DNA of 64,000 nt from Pseudomonas sp. sp1636 (GCF_030376615.1 NZ_JARRAB010000006.1:62001-126000); one strand, 5' to 3'; positions 52,403-64,000 are shown, counted from the stretch's first letter. Notes: generated from the letters alone by a model not told the origin. Program-made: numbers and translations.

Positions 52403-54124
52403 AACAGTGCTACGTGAGGTGTAATAGACGCGGTTGCCGCCACCCTTGCGCTCCAAGAACCCATCGGCCTGACTCCATTTCTTCAGATATCTGGATGCTT
52501 CAACCTTCGCGGAAGGAGAATCACCTAGCCCCAGAAGCTGCCGAAGCTCCTCGTTGCTGATGCGCTGATGATCGCGCAGATACTCTCGTGCCAGCTCCGC
52601 ATAGCGTAGCGGGTTCAAGCCACGCGCCTTGGTGTAGGCCGCCTTTCCCTTCAACTCCTTGGCGATGCCTTTGGCTAGATGAAAGGTCGCTGCCGCGGTG
52701 TGGCCTCGCCGTTCGAGAACATGCAAGGGTGGCAGGCACATGCCATCAAGTATCCGCCGAGCTTCATCTCGGTTGAGCTGGAGAATGTCGGCAGCTCCCG
52801 CTACATCAATGAATTCCTGTGAACGCAAGGCATCCAGAATCAGTAACTGGTCAAGACCAATTTCTGCACCTTGCTCATCAAGCCGGACGATCAGCTTTGC
52901 CAGGAGGTCATGCGCCCCCTGATTGAAGATGCGCAGCGTCACCGAATGCCCATCAGTCGTGTATTCAGGTCGGCGCTTGCCGTAGATAAGCGCCGACCTA
53001 AAGATCCGTTTGCGTCCGATACCGGAGGACTCCACAAGTCTGAGCTTGAGTAGGGCATTGGCCAATGTGCGGTTACGTGCCACGGCCTCATGGCGCAGGA
53101 TGTTCTGCGGTGTGATGCCAGCGACGAATCCGCCCGGGCTGGTCACCACCAGCTCCTTCTTGGAGTGGCGAACCAGAACCTCTCCAGGATTCAGATAGTC
53201 GCGGTGGGTCAAGGCATTTAGAACCGCCTCACGTACGCCTTCGAGCGGAAACTGGGGAACACGTAGCTTAAACAGGCCGACCTCAATCTCGGTCTCCGGG
53301 TTCAATGGGCCTTCGAAGATCTGCTCGATGCGTTCGACAACCTCTAAAAGCGGCCAGCGCTCTTGATCGTTGCGAGCCACGCTGGTTTCACTGTCATGCA
53401 ACACGTAGTGGAACTGCGCTTGCGGGCAATGCTGCGCAAGCACTTCGCGCCGAGCAAACAGCAGCATACCGGTGTGAGTCACCCGGCCATTGCGTATGGC
53501 TTCGAGACCTTGCAGAAACTCGGGGTCGGATAGACCAATCAGCTCCGACGATGGTGCCTTCCTACGCAGTACCTGCCGAGCACGCTCAATCTGCAAGGGA
53601 TCCAAGTCAGCAAGGGAAAGTCCCATGGCCGGCTCTCCGCTCCAGTCCAGCGCACCGGTGTTGACTTGTGCGCGCAGGAAACTGTTGCGATCGAGCGGAA
53701 CGCAATGTTTGTCCACACGCTGTTTATACAGACCGCCCGCCGTGCCATAGGGTTTACTGGAGCCGGGGTGGACGCGGATTAAAAGGAGCCGACCAGTCCC
53801 TTCCTGCACCTCCAGCAACTCGACCTCAGCATCAATGTTGGGCCGAGTATCGCTGTAGATTCCGCGTCGGAACTTGTCCGGCTCATGCCCTTTTACGCCA
53901 TGGATCGCATGTCCGCGCCCAACTACCTTGTCATCGATGCCAAAGACCAGTACGCCACCATCGGCGTTAGCGAAACAGCAGGCGTACTCACATGCAACTT
54001 TGAGGTCTTCCTTGGGGCTCTGGGAGCGTTTGAAGTCCAGGTAATGACTTTCCAACGCATCCCCCGGCACCCATTCCAGCTGATCCAGTAAGGCGAGTAT
54101 TTGCTGACGGTCTGGAATACTCAT
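52400..54124 (-). CDS. AlbA_2 (Schlafen-like) domain protein with GHKL-type ATPase and winged-helix regions
   Basis: A 574-residue protein. Residues 20-150 match the Schlafen AlbA_2 domain (ESHYLDFKRSQ, FANADGGVLVFGIDD). Residues 295-400 look like the HATPase_c_4 ATP-binding domain (EGVREAVLNALTHRDY, ESSGIGRKRIF). The last 150 residues hold winged-helix-like segments. Proteins of this architecture occur in mobile and anti-phage contexts, but function here is unknown. GC content is clearly below recB and recC. Its ATG overlaps the stop of the 55-residue gene, so it is translated from the recC message. Confidence 0.82.
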   Translation of the reverse strand: MSIPDRQQILALLDQLEWVPGDALESHYLDFKRSQSPKEDLKVACEYACCFANADGGVLVFGIDDKVVGRGHAIHGVKGHEPDKFRRGIYSDTRPNIDAEVELLEVQEGTGRLLLIRVHPGSSKPYGTAGGLYKQRVDKHCVPLDRNSFLRAQVNTGALDWSGEPAMGLSLADLDPLQIERARQVLRRKAPSSELIGLSDPEFLQGLEAIRNGRVTHTGMLLFARREVLAQHCPQAQFHYVLHDSETSVARNDQERWPLLEVVERIEQIFEGPLNPETEIEVGLFKLRVPQFPLEGVREAVLNALTHRDYLNPGEVLVRHSKKELVVTSPGGFVAGITPQNILRHEAVARNRTLANALLKLRLVESSGIGRKRIFRSALIYGKRRPEYTTDGHSVTLRIFNQGAHDLLAKLIVRLDEQGAEIGLDQLLILDALRSQEFIDVAGAADILQLNRDEARRILDGMCLPPLHVLERRGHTAAATFHLAKGIAKELKGKAAYTKARGLNPLRYAELAREYLRDHQRISNEELRQLLGLGDSPSAKVEASRYLKKWSQADGFLERKGGGNRVYYTSRSTV

Positions 54125-54288
54125 TGGCGTTCGTCTCCACCTATCGCTGCCAGTAGAGGTATTGGCTCGGCAACTCCATGCGATAGCAAAATACCTTGCC
54201 TCATCAGATCACGCTCCATAGTCAGAAAGACATGCATGCCAGGGGATATAGACTTTTGAAAGTCAGGATCATAGAGCCAGACCTTCAT
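54121..54288 (-). CDS. 55-residue protein coupled to recC and the AlbA_2 gene
   Basis: This short frame begins with ATG at 54288, overlapping the recC stop as ATGA, and ends with a TGA overlapping the next ATG, also as ATGA. The protein starts MKVWLYDPDFQKSISPGMHV and ends AAIGGDERQ. It is not similar to anything I recognise. AGGAAGG is immediately upstream. Double start-stop overlaps and moderate GC content suggest a real small gene that came with the AlbA_2 gene, rather than chance. Confidence 0.62.
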   Translation of the reverse strand: MKVWLYDPDFQKSISPGMHVFLTMERDLMRQGILLSHGVAEPIPLLAAIGGDERQ

Positions 54289-57200
54289 CCTTCCTCTTCA
54301 CACCCACTCTGCGCCAACGCATCCAGCGCCGGGCCGTAGAGTTGTTCGGCGAGGGCCTCGAAGCGCTCGTCCAGCGGCTCGCGGTCGCGGAAGGCCAGGG
54401 CGTTCCAGGGATCCTGGCCTTCGCCGCTCATGTAGTCGTTGCCTTGCCACATCAGCCGCGCCTCGCTGCGCGCGGCGTCGAGCGGTTCCTTGCGCCCGGG
54501 CTTGCGCCATTTGCTGGCGAAACCGTGGCTGCATTTGGCCAGCAGCGGCAGCGGTTCGCACAGCGCGCTCTTGTAGGCTTCGAGCCAGGGTTCGAGCAGT
54601 TGCAGCGGGCTGGCCAACGGCCCCAGGCGCCACTCGCTGTTCGGCGACAGCAGGCGGCTGTCGCGGGCGATGCCCGGGGTGGCGGCGGCGTTGAGCAGCA
54701 GGTGGCGCAGCCAGAACGGCGCCAGCTCCCAGGCGCCGAGGTCGCGCAGGCGGTAGTCGAACAGGCCGCTGGCGCTGACCCCATCCAGCCAGCCGTGGAT
54801 GCGCACGCCGGCCAGTTGAATGTCCACCAGCAGCGGCTGCGCCACATCGCGCGGGCGCTCGTCGAACAGGGTCGGGGCGAAGGCGCGGATCGGCCCGCGA
54901 ATCTGGCCCCAGTGGGCCTGGCCCAGTTCGCCCACCGGCAACCAGCCGGAGGCGGCAGCCACCGCGCGCTCCTCGCCCTCGCTCCAGCCACACTCGATGG
55001 CCTGCAGCGCCAGCTGGCGCAGGCCGTGCAGGCTGGTCCATTCGACGCTGAAGGGTTCGTCGCCGGCCAGGGCTTCCTCGCTCTGCGCCAGGCGCAGGCC
55101 GAGACGCTGTTCCAGCAGGTAGCGCGCCGGGTGCTTGAAGCAGTGGATCAGCCGGCTGGGCTCCAGGCACAGCCAATCCTGATCCGGCGCGGCCAGGACG
55201 CTGGCGAAGGGCTGCGGCGCTTCGACTGCCTGGCTCAGGCGTTGGCCGGCGTGAAACCAGGGCGCGGCGAAACCGGCCTGTTGCCCGCCGGCGAAATTGC
55301 CGGGGGCGAAGGGCTGCAGCGGATGCTGCCGGGTGATACGCGCGCTGGCTGTTTGCGTCTGTGGCTCGGCGCAGACCGCGGTCAGGTCGATGGCCTCCAG
55401 CAGTTCGCTGACCAGCACCGAGGGCGGCAGATCGGCGTTACTGCGCGGGTCGCGGCCGACGTAGCTGAGGTACAGGCCGCCGCGTGCCGAGAGCAGGGTT
55501 TCCAGCAGCAGGTAACGGTCGTCGAGGCGCCGGGCGCGGTCGCCACGCCGGGGCTTCTGGCCGATCAGGTCGAAGCCGGCGGCCGGGGTACGCCTTGGCA
55601 GCGCGCCGTCATCCAGGCCGAGCAGGCAGACCAGGCGAAACGGCAGGCTGCGCATCGGCACCATGGTGCAGAAGGTCACCGCGCCGGTGAGAAAGCCCGA
55701 GGCACCGCTGCCCTGCTCCAGCGCCGCGCTCAGCTGCTGACGGATCAGCGCCAGTTCCAGCGGGCGTTCGATGCCGGCGGCCAGCGCCTGCTCGTGTAGC
55801 GCCGCGCAGGCTCTGGATAGCAGCAACAGGGTGTCGCCGGCCTCGCGCTCGTCGAACAGGCCGTCGATCAGCTCGAGCAGGGTCGCGGCCCAGTCGCTCA
55901 GGCTGCGTGGCCGTTGCAGGCTCTGCGCCAGGGCGGCCAGGCGCTCGACGAAGGCGGCCAGACGGCCGAGCAGCTGCGCGCGGCCACCTTCCAGGGCATC
56001 CAGCGGCCAGCTGTCGCCGAGCAAGGGAGCCTGGTCGCCGGCCAGTTGTGGCGGCGCGGCGAAGCCCAGCAGCAGGCGGTCGAGGCCCTGGCGCCAGGTA
56101 AAGGCGGCATCCGCCGGCAGGCCCAATTGCTGGCGATGGCTGCCGTCGCGGCCCCAGCGCACCCCCGCCTCGCGCAGCCAGTCGCGCAACAGCGGCAGGT
56201 CTTCGGCTTCGATGCCGGCGCGGCGAGCGATGGCCGGCTGCTCCAGCCAGGCGAGGATTTCCTCGGCGGCGAAGCGGCTGTCCGGCAGGGCGAGCAGGTT
56301 GAGGAAGGCCTCGATCAGCGGAATTTCCGCGCGCAGGCTGCGGTCGGCCAGGCTGAAGGGAATCCTCGGAGCGCCGCTTTTGGCCGCGAAAATCGCCTCG
56401 ATATAGGGCGCATAACGCTCGATATCCGGGGTCAGCACCACCACCTGATCGGGGCTCAGCTCGGGATCGGCGGCAAAACGGGCGAGCAGCTGGTCATGCA
56501 GGATTTCCACCTCGCGCAGCGGCGAGTGGGCGATATGCAGCTCCAGCGAACGGTCGTCCTCGCGCAACAGCAGACGCTCGTCGGCCTGGCGGGTGCGCAG
56601 GCGCAGGATGTCGTTCTGCAGTGCCTGCAGCAGGCTGCTGTCGTGCAGAGCCTCATCCTCGGAGTACAGCCCGGTTTCCTGGCTGCCTTCGCTCGAAGCC
56701 AGGGCGAACAGGCTGTCGAAGAAGTCGCGGCCCTGCTTGCCCAGACTCGCCAATAGCGGATGGCCGACATCCAGGTACCAGTCGTCCGGACTCAGCTCGG
56801 GTTGCCGGGCCAGTTCGCGGATATCGCGAATCTCGCCCCAGGCCTCGCGGCAGGGGTTGAGGGCGAAGATCACCACCTCGGTGTGCCGCGCCAGGCCTTC
56901 GAGCACGCGCAGATGGTGGGTCGGCAGGCTGCTGATGCCGAACACCAGCAGGCGCTCGGGCAGAGCGGCGATGGGCGCCGCGTCGTACAGGCGGCACAGC
57001 AGCTCGTCGAGCAGGCGCGCGCGGTGCGGGTGGCCGTCCTTGGTCAACTCGCGCCAGAGCAGCGCCTGCCAGGCTTCATCGGGGCCGAGGCCCTGCAGCT
57101 CGTTACGCTCCCAGGTGGCCAGCCAGTCGTCGCGATACAGCAGGTATTGGTCGAATACGTCGGCGATCTTGCTGGCCAGCGACAGCCGGCGGCGTTCGTC

Positions 57201-57551
57201 GCCGCCCTCCAGGTAATGCGCCAGGCGCGGCGCTTCAGCCAGTTGGGCCGGCTCGCACAACCAGTCGTACAGGCGCCAGGCCAGGGTGGTCGGGGCGAAC
57301 GCCGATTGCTCGGGCAACCGGCCGAGCACCAGACGCGACAGATCCCAGACGAACTTGGCCGGCAGCTGCACCTCCAACTGCATGGCGATGCCCTGCTTGC
57401 GCGCCAGCTGCAGGGTCAGCCAACGGCCCATGCCCTGGCTCGGCACCACCACCAGCGCTGGGGCGAATGGCTCGCGCAGCGGCTGGGCGAGCAGGCTGGT
57501 GGCCAGTTCGCCGAGGGTTTCCAGGTCGGGAGCGTGATAAAGGTTGAGCAT
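54285..57551 (-). CDS. recC: Exodeoxyribonuclease V subunit gamma
   Basis: A 1088-residue RecC. The start is taken at ATG 57551 (MLNLYHAPDLETLGEL); a GTG nine bases upstream is also possible. The N-terminal FAPALVVVPSQGMGRWLTLQL and the degenerate helicase domains are typical; RecC recognises Chi in known systems. The C-terminus ends CEEEG directly at the overlap with the inserted 55-residue gene. It is the first gene of the recombination operon here. Confidence 0.95.
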   Translation of the reverse strand: MLNLYHAPDLETLGELATSLLAQPLREPFAPALVVVPSQGMGRWLTLQLARKQGIAMQLEVQLPAKFVWDLSRLVLGRLPEQSAFAPTTLAWRLYDWLCEPAQLAEAPRLAHYLEGGDERRRLSLASKIADVFDQYLLYRDDWLATWERNELQGLGPDEAWQALLWRELTKDGHPHRARLLDELLCRLYDAAPIAALPERLLVFGISSLPTHHLRVLEGLARHTEVVIFALNPCREAWGEIRDIRELARQPELSPDDWYLDVGHPLLASLGKQGRDFFDSLFALASSEGSQETGLYSEDEALHDSSLLQALQNDILRLRTRQADERLLLREDDRSLELHIAHSPLREVEILHDQLLARFAADPELSPDQVVVLTPDIERYAPYIEAIFAAKSGAPRIPFSLADRSLRAEIPLIEAFLNLLALPDSRFAAEEILAWLEQPAIARRAGIEAEDLPLLRDWLREAGVRWGRDGSHRQQLGLPADAAFTWRQGLDRLLLGFAAPPQLAGDQAPLLGDSWPLDALEGGRAQLLGRLAAFVERLAALAQSLQRPRSLSDWAATLLELIDGLFDEREAGDTLLLLSRACAALHEQALAAGIERPLELALIRQQLSAALEQGSGASGFLTGAVTFCTMVPMRSLPFRLVCLLGLDDGALPRRTPAAGFDLIGQKPRRGDRARRLDDRYLLLETLLSARGGLYLSYVGRDPRSNADLPPSVLVSELLEAIDLTAVCAEPQTQTASARITRQHPLQPFAPGNFAGGQQAGFAAPWFHAGQRLSQAVEAPQPFASVLAAPDQDWLCLEPSRLIHCFKHPARYLLEQRLGLRLAQSEEALAGDEPFSVEWTSLHGLRQLALQAIECGWSEGEERAVAAASGWLPVGELGQAHWGQIRGPIRAFAPTLFDERPRDVAQPLLVDIQLAGVRIHGWLDGVSASGLFDYRLRDLGAWELAPFWLRHLLLNAAATPGIARDSRLLSPNSEWRLGPLASPLQLLEPWLEAYKSALCEPLPLLAKCSHGFASKWRKPGRKEPLDAARSEARLMWQGNDYMSGEGQDPWNALAFRDREPLDERFEALAEQLYGPALDALAQSGCEEEG

Positions 57552-57802
57552 GGTGGGCACTGCATCCGTGGCGAAGCGCTAGGTTAACCAGTCTGGCGGC
57601 GCGGGGCGACAGCCAGTGTCGGCCGAGTGCGTAGCAGGCGCGATGAACGCTAGGATCCGAGCTTCAAGGTCAAGCTGGAGCGCGGCTTCGGCCAAGGCGA
57701 CGATGGCATCGCGGGGTTGCCGCGCCATGCCACTTAGGTGCAAGTGCCGGCAGAAACCGCTTCTGCCACCCTGGCGGCCGGCAACCCAACGAGGAAAGCG
57801 CA

Positions 57803-58483
57803 ATGCCCACCCTAGCCTTCGATGTTTACGGCACCCTGATCGACCCCAGCGACATCGCCCGCCAGCTGCGCACGACCCTCGGCGAGGGCGCCGCGGCCTT
57901 CTACCAAAGCTGGCGCGACAAGCAGCTGGAGTACAGCTTCCGGCGCGGCCTGATGGGCGCCTACGTGGATTTCGCCCAGTGCACCCGCGAGGCCCTGGCG
58001 TTTGTTTGTGCGCAGACCCGGGCGCCGTTCGATGCCGCGGCGCAACAAGGTTTGCTGGATGCCTGGAGCCAGCTGCCGGCCTTCGCCGACAGCGCCCCCG
58101 GATTGGTCGCCCTGCAGCAGCGCGGGCTGCGCCTCTATGCCTTCTCCAATGGCAGCCAGGCGGCGGTCGGCGCCCTGCTCGAGCAGGCCGGTCTGGCGCA
58201 CTTCTTCGACGCAATCGTCAGCGTCGAGGCGGTGCGCAGTTTCAAGCCGGCACCGCAGGTCTACCAGCACCTGCTGAGCCGCACCGGCAGCCCCGCCGAA
58301 ACCACCTGGCTGGTCTCCAGCAACCCCTTCGACGTGCTCGGCGCGAACCACGCCGGCCTGCGCAGCGCCTGGGTCAGACGCAGCGAGCAGACCCCGTTCG
58401 ACCCCTGGGGCATCGAGCCGGATCTGCGGGTCGCCAGCCTGCTACAACTGGCCGAACGCCTGCCCGGCCGAGCACCCGCGTAG
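57803..58483 (+). CDS. HAD-superfamily type II haloacid dehalogenase
   Basis: A 226-residue enzyme. Motif I is LAFDVYGTLID with the nucleophilic Asp near residue 7; motif II is AFSNGS; Lys is in RSFKPAPQVY; motif III is SSNPFDVLGA. The set matches L-2-haloacid dehalogenases, which hydrolyse 2-haloalkanoic acids, though many genomic copies act on other substrates. It is monocistronic and divergent from recC. Confidence 0.88.
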   Translation: MPTLAFDVYGTLIDPSDIARQLRTTLGEGAAAFYQSWRDKQLEYSFRRGLMGAYVDFAQCTREALAFVCAQTRAPFDAAAQQGLLDAWSQLPAFADSAPGLVALQQRGLRLYAFSNGSQAAVGALLEQAGLAHFFDAIVSVEAVRSFKPAPQVYQHLLSRTGSPAETTWLVSSNPFDVLGANHAGLRSAWVRRSEQTPFDPWGIEPDLRVASLLQLAERLPGRAPA

Positions 58484-58653
58484 GCCCTGGCGCCTGGCGC
58501 GAAGGCCAATCGCCGACTACAGCTTAAGACAGGCCCGGCAGAAAACCGTTAATCTTGGGTCTGGTTCGCCTGTCCGGCTCCGGCCTCGCCGACGAACCGC
58601 AACAAATCCGCTCGTTGCCCACGCTTGGGCGACACCTATCAGGGAGATGCACG

Positions 58654-60300
58654 ATGCTGACCCTGCTCAATCTACTTTCCGCCATCGCCCTGCTGATCTG
58701 GGGCACCCATATCGTGCGTACCGGCATTCTGCGGGTGTACGGCTCCAACCTGCGCAAGGTGCTCAGCCACAACATCAGCAAACTGCCGCTGGCCTTCGCC
58801 GCCGGCATCGGCGTCACCGCCCTGGTGCAGAGCAGCAACGCCACCGCGCTGCTGGTCACCTCCTTCGTCGGTCAGGGCCTGATGGCGCTGACCCCGGCCC
58901 TGGCCATCATGCTCGGCGCCGACGTCGGCACGGCGCTGATGGCGCGGGTGCTGACCCTCGACCTGGGCTGGTTGTCGCCGTTGCTGATTACCGTCGGGGT
59001 GATCTTCTTCCTCTCCCGCCGGCAGACCCGCGCCGGCCAGCTGGGCCGGGTGGGCATCGGCCTGGGCCTGATCCTGCTGGCCCTGGAGCTGATCGTCGCC
59101 GCCGCCACCCCCATTACCCAGGCCCAGGGGATCAAGGTGCTGTTCGCCTCGCTGACCGGCGACCTGCTGCTGGACGCCCTGGTCGGCGCGCTGTTCGCCC
59201 TGATCTCCTACTCCAGCCTGGCCGCCGTGCTGCTCACCGCGACCCTGGCCGGCGCCGGCCTGATCAGCCTGCCGGTGGCCATCGGCCTGGTGATCGGCGC
59301 CAATATCGGCAGCGGCCTGCTGGCCTTCCTCACCGCCAGCCTGCAGACCCCGGCCGGCCGCCGGGTGGCGCTCGGCAGCCTGCTGTACAAACTGATCGGC
59401 CTGCTCCTGGTGATCCCCCTGCTCGGCCCGTTGGTAAATTGGCTGGACAGCCTCAACTGGCGCCCGGCCGAGCTGGTGATCGGCTTTCACCTGCTCTACA
59501 ACAGCCTGCGCTGTCTGCTGATGCTGCCCAGCGTCGGGCCGATGGCGCGCTTCTGCAACTGGTTGCTGCCGGATCGCGCCGACGACAGCGGCGTCGCCCG
59601 CCCGCGCCACCTCGACCGCACGGCGCTGGACACGCCGAGCCTGGCCCTGGCCAACGCGGTGCGCGAGACCCTGCGCATCGGCGACCTGATCGAAACCATG
59701 CTGCGCCACCTGCTGGAGGTGCTGCGCAGCAACCAGCCGGCCCTGAGCAAGGAGCTGCGCCGCCTGGATGACGATGTCGACGCCTTGTACAACGCGGTCA
59801 AGCTGTACCTGGCCCAGGTGCCGCGCGACGTGCTCAGCGAGCGGGACAGCCGGCGCTGGGCGGAAATTCTCGAGTGGGCGGTCAACCTGGAACAGGCCGG
59901 CGACATCATCGAACGCATGCTCGGCAAGGTGCAGGACGAGAAGACCGCGCAGCGCCATGCCTTCTCCGACAGCGGCTTGGAGGAACTGGCCGGCCTGCAC
60001 GGGCAACTGATGGCCAACCTGCGCCTGGGGCTCAACGTGTTGCTCTCCGGCGACACCGAGAGTGCGCGCCAGCTGCTCCATGAGAAACGCCGCTTCCGCG
60101 CCCAGGAACGGCGCCTGGCCCACGCCCACGTCGGCCGCCTGCACCGCCAGGTGGTGCAGAGCATCGAAACCAGCGCCCTGCACCTGGAGCTGATCGGCGA
60201 CATGAAACGCCTCAACTCGCTGTTCTGCAGCAGTGCCTATGCGGTGCTCGAGGCCGGCGAAACCGGCGCCCTGCACGCCGAGGAAGTGGGTGGTGAATAG
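58654..60300 (+). CDS. Na+/phosphate cotransporter with PhoU-like C-terminal domain
   Basis: A 548-residue inner-membrane protein of the NptA/PNaS type. Two Na_Pi repeats are visible, with QSSNATALL near residue 53 and ISYSSLAAVLLTATL near 190; about nine helices occupy residues 1-310. Residues 345-530 form a helical PhoU-like domain (LEWAVNLEQAGDIIERM). AGGGAG precedes the ATG at 58654. It imports or exports phosphate in relatives. Confidence 0.9.
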   Translation: MLTLLNLLSAIALLIWGTHIVRTGILRVYGSNLRKVLSHNISKLPLAFAAGIGVTALVQSSNATALLVTSFVGQGLMALTPALAIMLGADVGTALMARVLTLDLGWLSPLLITVGVIFFLSRRQTRAGQLGRVGIGLGLILLALELIVAAATPITQAQGIKVLFASLTGDLLLDALVGALFALISYSSLAAVLLTATLAGAGLISLPVAIGLVIGANIGSGLLAFLTASLQTPAGRRVALGSLLYKLIGLLLVIPLLGPLVNWLDSLNWRPAELVIGFHLLYNSLRCLLMLPSVGPMARFCNWLLPDRADDSGVARPRHLDRTALDTPSLALANAVRETLRIGDLIETMLRHLLEVLRSNQPALSKELRRLDDDVDALYNAVKLYLAQVPRDVLSERDSRRWAEILEWAVNLEQAGDIIERMLGKVQDEKTAQRHAFSDSGLEELAGLHGQLMANLRLGLNVLLSGDTESARQLLHEKRRFRAQERRLAHAHVGRLHRQVVQSIETSALHLELIGDMKRLNSLFCSSAYAVLEAGETGALHAEEVGGE

Positions 60301-60306
60301 CCGATA

Positions 60307-60336
60307 AGCCAAAGGCAGCCGCAGCTGCCCTTGGCT
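60307..60336. terminator. Hairpin between convergent genes
   Basis: AGCCAAAGGCAGC and GCTGCCCTTGGCT pair at 12 of 13 positions around CGCA. It lies between the convergent cotransporter and TRAP genes. There is no T run, so termination strength is uncertain. Confidence 0.45.
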
Positions 60337-60351
60337 GTGGCGCTGCGCCAA

Positions 60352-62925
<2,574 letters not shown>

Positions 62926-62962
62926 GGGGTCGAACCTGCATTCGGGAATACGGAAAACGGCA

Positions 62963-62991
62963 AAGCCCGCAGCCTTGCGGCACGCGGGCTT
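62963..62991 (-). terminator. Intercistronic hairpin between TAXI binding protein and permease
   Basis: AAGCCCGC and GCGGGCTT form an 8-bp stem; on the minus strand TTTGCCGTTTT follows. It likely attenuates transcription so that binding protein is made in excess of permease. Confidence 0.55.
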
Positions 62992-63008
62992 GTTTCAGCG
63001 CAGTGCGA

Positions 63009-63030
63009 GTAGCCCGGATAAGCCCGGGCG
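63009..63030. repeat. GTAGCCCGGAT repeat (single half)
   Basis: GTAGCCCGGATAAGCCCGGG is a lone half unit of the repeat family seen in pairs at 38799, 43276 and 48638, near the end of the TAXI gene. Confidence 0.6.
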
Positions 63031-63042
63031 AGGAATGGGGGC

Positions 63043-64000
63043 TTACATCCAGCCGCGTTCCTTGTAATAACGCACCGCGCCGTCATGCAGCGGCGCGGTC
63101 AGGCCGGCCTTGATCATGTCGGCTTCCTTGAGATCGGCGAACGCCGGGTGCAGACGCTTGAAGCGCTCGAGGTTGTCGAACACCGACTTGACCAGCTGAT
63201 AGACCACTTCCGGGTCGGCATTGCTGGTCGTGGAGAGTACGGCCTTGCCGCCAATCGACGGGGTAGGCGCATCGTTGCCCTTGTACACGCCACCCGGGAT
63301 TTCGGCCTTGGTGTAGTAGCTCTTCTCGGCCAGCAGCTTGTCGATCTCCGCGCCGGTTACCGGCACCAGCAGCGCATCGACGGTGGTGGTGGCTTCCTGG
63401 ATCGCGCCATTGGGGTGGCCGACGAAGTAGGTCATGGCGTCGATGTTGTTGTCGCCGAGGGCGCTGGCCTGCTCGGCCGGCTTGAGCTCGGCGGACAGGG
63501 CGAACAGCGATTTGTCCCAGCCCTTGACCCGCATGATTTCATCGAGGGTGTCGCGCTGCCCGGAGCCCGGGTTGCCGACGTTGACGCGCTTACCCTTGAG
63601 GTCGTCGAAGCTGGCGATATTGGCGTCGCGGCGGGCAAGAATGGTGAAGACTTCGCTCTGCAAGGAGAACAGTGCACGGATATCGCCCATCGCGCCTTCC
63701 GCCTCGAACGGCGCCAGGCCCTTGAGCGCCTTGAACTGGTGATCCGACTGCATGATGCCGATGTTGAACTCGCCGCTGCGCAGGCCATTGACGTTGGCCA
63801 CGCCGCCGCCACTGGCCGGGGCGTTACACTTGATGCCGTGCGCGCTGGCACCCCGGTTGACGAAGCGGCAGATCGACTGCCCCGCCACGTAGTAAACCCC
63901 GGTCTGACCACCGGTACCGATGGTGACGAATTGTTCTTCGGCCTGTACCGCGCCACTCAGGGTGATACCCGCGAGTGCCGCCGACAGAGCCCATGCCAAG
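63043..64000 (-). CDS. TAXI-family TRAP substrate-binding protein, 5' end beyond window
   Basis: About 319 residues of a periplasmic binding protein are present; the start is right of position 64000. The visible N-terminus ALSAALAGITLSGAVQAEE is the end of a signal peptide. FVTIGTGGQTGVYYVAGQSI is the diagnostic TAXI-start motif, followed by NAPASGGGVANVNGL and RVNVGNPGSGQRDTLDEI. It delivers the substrate to the fused TRAP permease downstream. Confidence 0.92.
   Translation of the reverse strand, partial: LAWALSAALAGITLSGAVQAEEQFVTIGTGGQTGVYYVAGQSICRFVNRGASAHGIKCNAPASGGGVANVNGLRSGEFNIGIMQSDHQFKALKGLAPFEAEGAMGDIRALFSLQSEVFTILARRDANIASFDDLKGKRVNVGNPGSGQRDTLDEIMRVKGWDKSLFALSAELKPAEQASALGDNNIDAMTYFVGHPNGAIQEATTTVDALLVPVTGAEIDKLLAEKSYYTKAEIPGGVYKGNDAPTPSIGGKAVLSTTSNADPEVVYQLVKSVFDNLERFKRLHPAFADLKEADMIKAGLTAPLHDGAVRYYKERGWM

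Overview
The window looks like a chromosomal segment of a high-GC Pseudomonas (sensu lato). The reasons are the gbdR-sdaB-cbc-bet choline/glycine betaine neighbourhood, the three-part pntAA-pntAB-pntB operon, the gcdG/gcdH/gcdR glutarate genes, the recC-recB-recD order, DUF1127/DUF2388 proteins and dispersed GTAGCCCGGAT palindromes. I saw no tRNA, rRNA, CRISPR array, prophage or complete insertion sequence. Assignments rest on reading motifs and on remembered family knowledge; no database search was run.

Region 1 (1-9931) is the most unusual part. It encodes a cobalamin-dependent methyltransferase system joined to a full one-carbon oxidation route. A minus-strand operon runs corrinoid protein MtgC, DUF1638 protein, virulence-factor-family protein, MetV-like and MetF-like methylene-THF reductase subunits, methyl-THF methyltransferase MtgA, and a reductive activator of the corrinoid protein (cut by the window start). 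The divergent plus-strand genes are purU, folD and an MttB-superfamily methyltransferase without pyrrolysine, best read as a glycine betaine methyltransferase (MtgB). A perfect FNR/ANR-type box lies in the divergent promoter. Together the genes would move a methyl group from a quaternary amine to cobalamin, then to THF, and oxidise it to formate without oxygen.

Region 2 (9984-25570) holds gbdR, serine dehydratase, an ABC importer for quaternary amines with three binding proteins, a SulP transporter, and betI-betB-betA with duplicated BetI operators. Choline would be imported, oxidised to betaine, demethylated and finally converted through glycine and serine to pyruvate. The dimethylglycine and sarcosine steps are not in this window.

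Region 3 (25598-31378) carries an RpoS-like sigma factor and glutarate catabolism: gcdG, an amidotransferase, gcdH and the regulator gcdR. A 42-bp block is repeated upstream of gcdG and gcdH. Region 4 (31379-41452) has the transhydrogenase operon, tandem pairs of DUF1127 and DUF2388 genes, a DUF4105 protein, a GFA protein, an AEC permease and a PuuD-like amidotransferase.

Region 5 (41528-46636) is a compact four-gene set: a PspA/IM30 protein, an AAA+ ATPase, a membrane coiled-coil protein, and a substrate-binding-protein/OmpA fusion. It looks like an unusual envelope-stress system. Region 6 (46787-57551) is recC-recB-recD, interrupted between recC and recB by a two-gene cassette of lower GC content (a 55-residue protein and an AlbA_2/ATPase protein) followed by two long perfect palindromes. 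Region 7 (57803-64000) has a HAD dehalogenase, a Na/Pi cotransporter with PhoU-like tail, and a TAXI-type TRAP transporter whose binding protein runs off the right edge.
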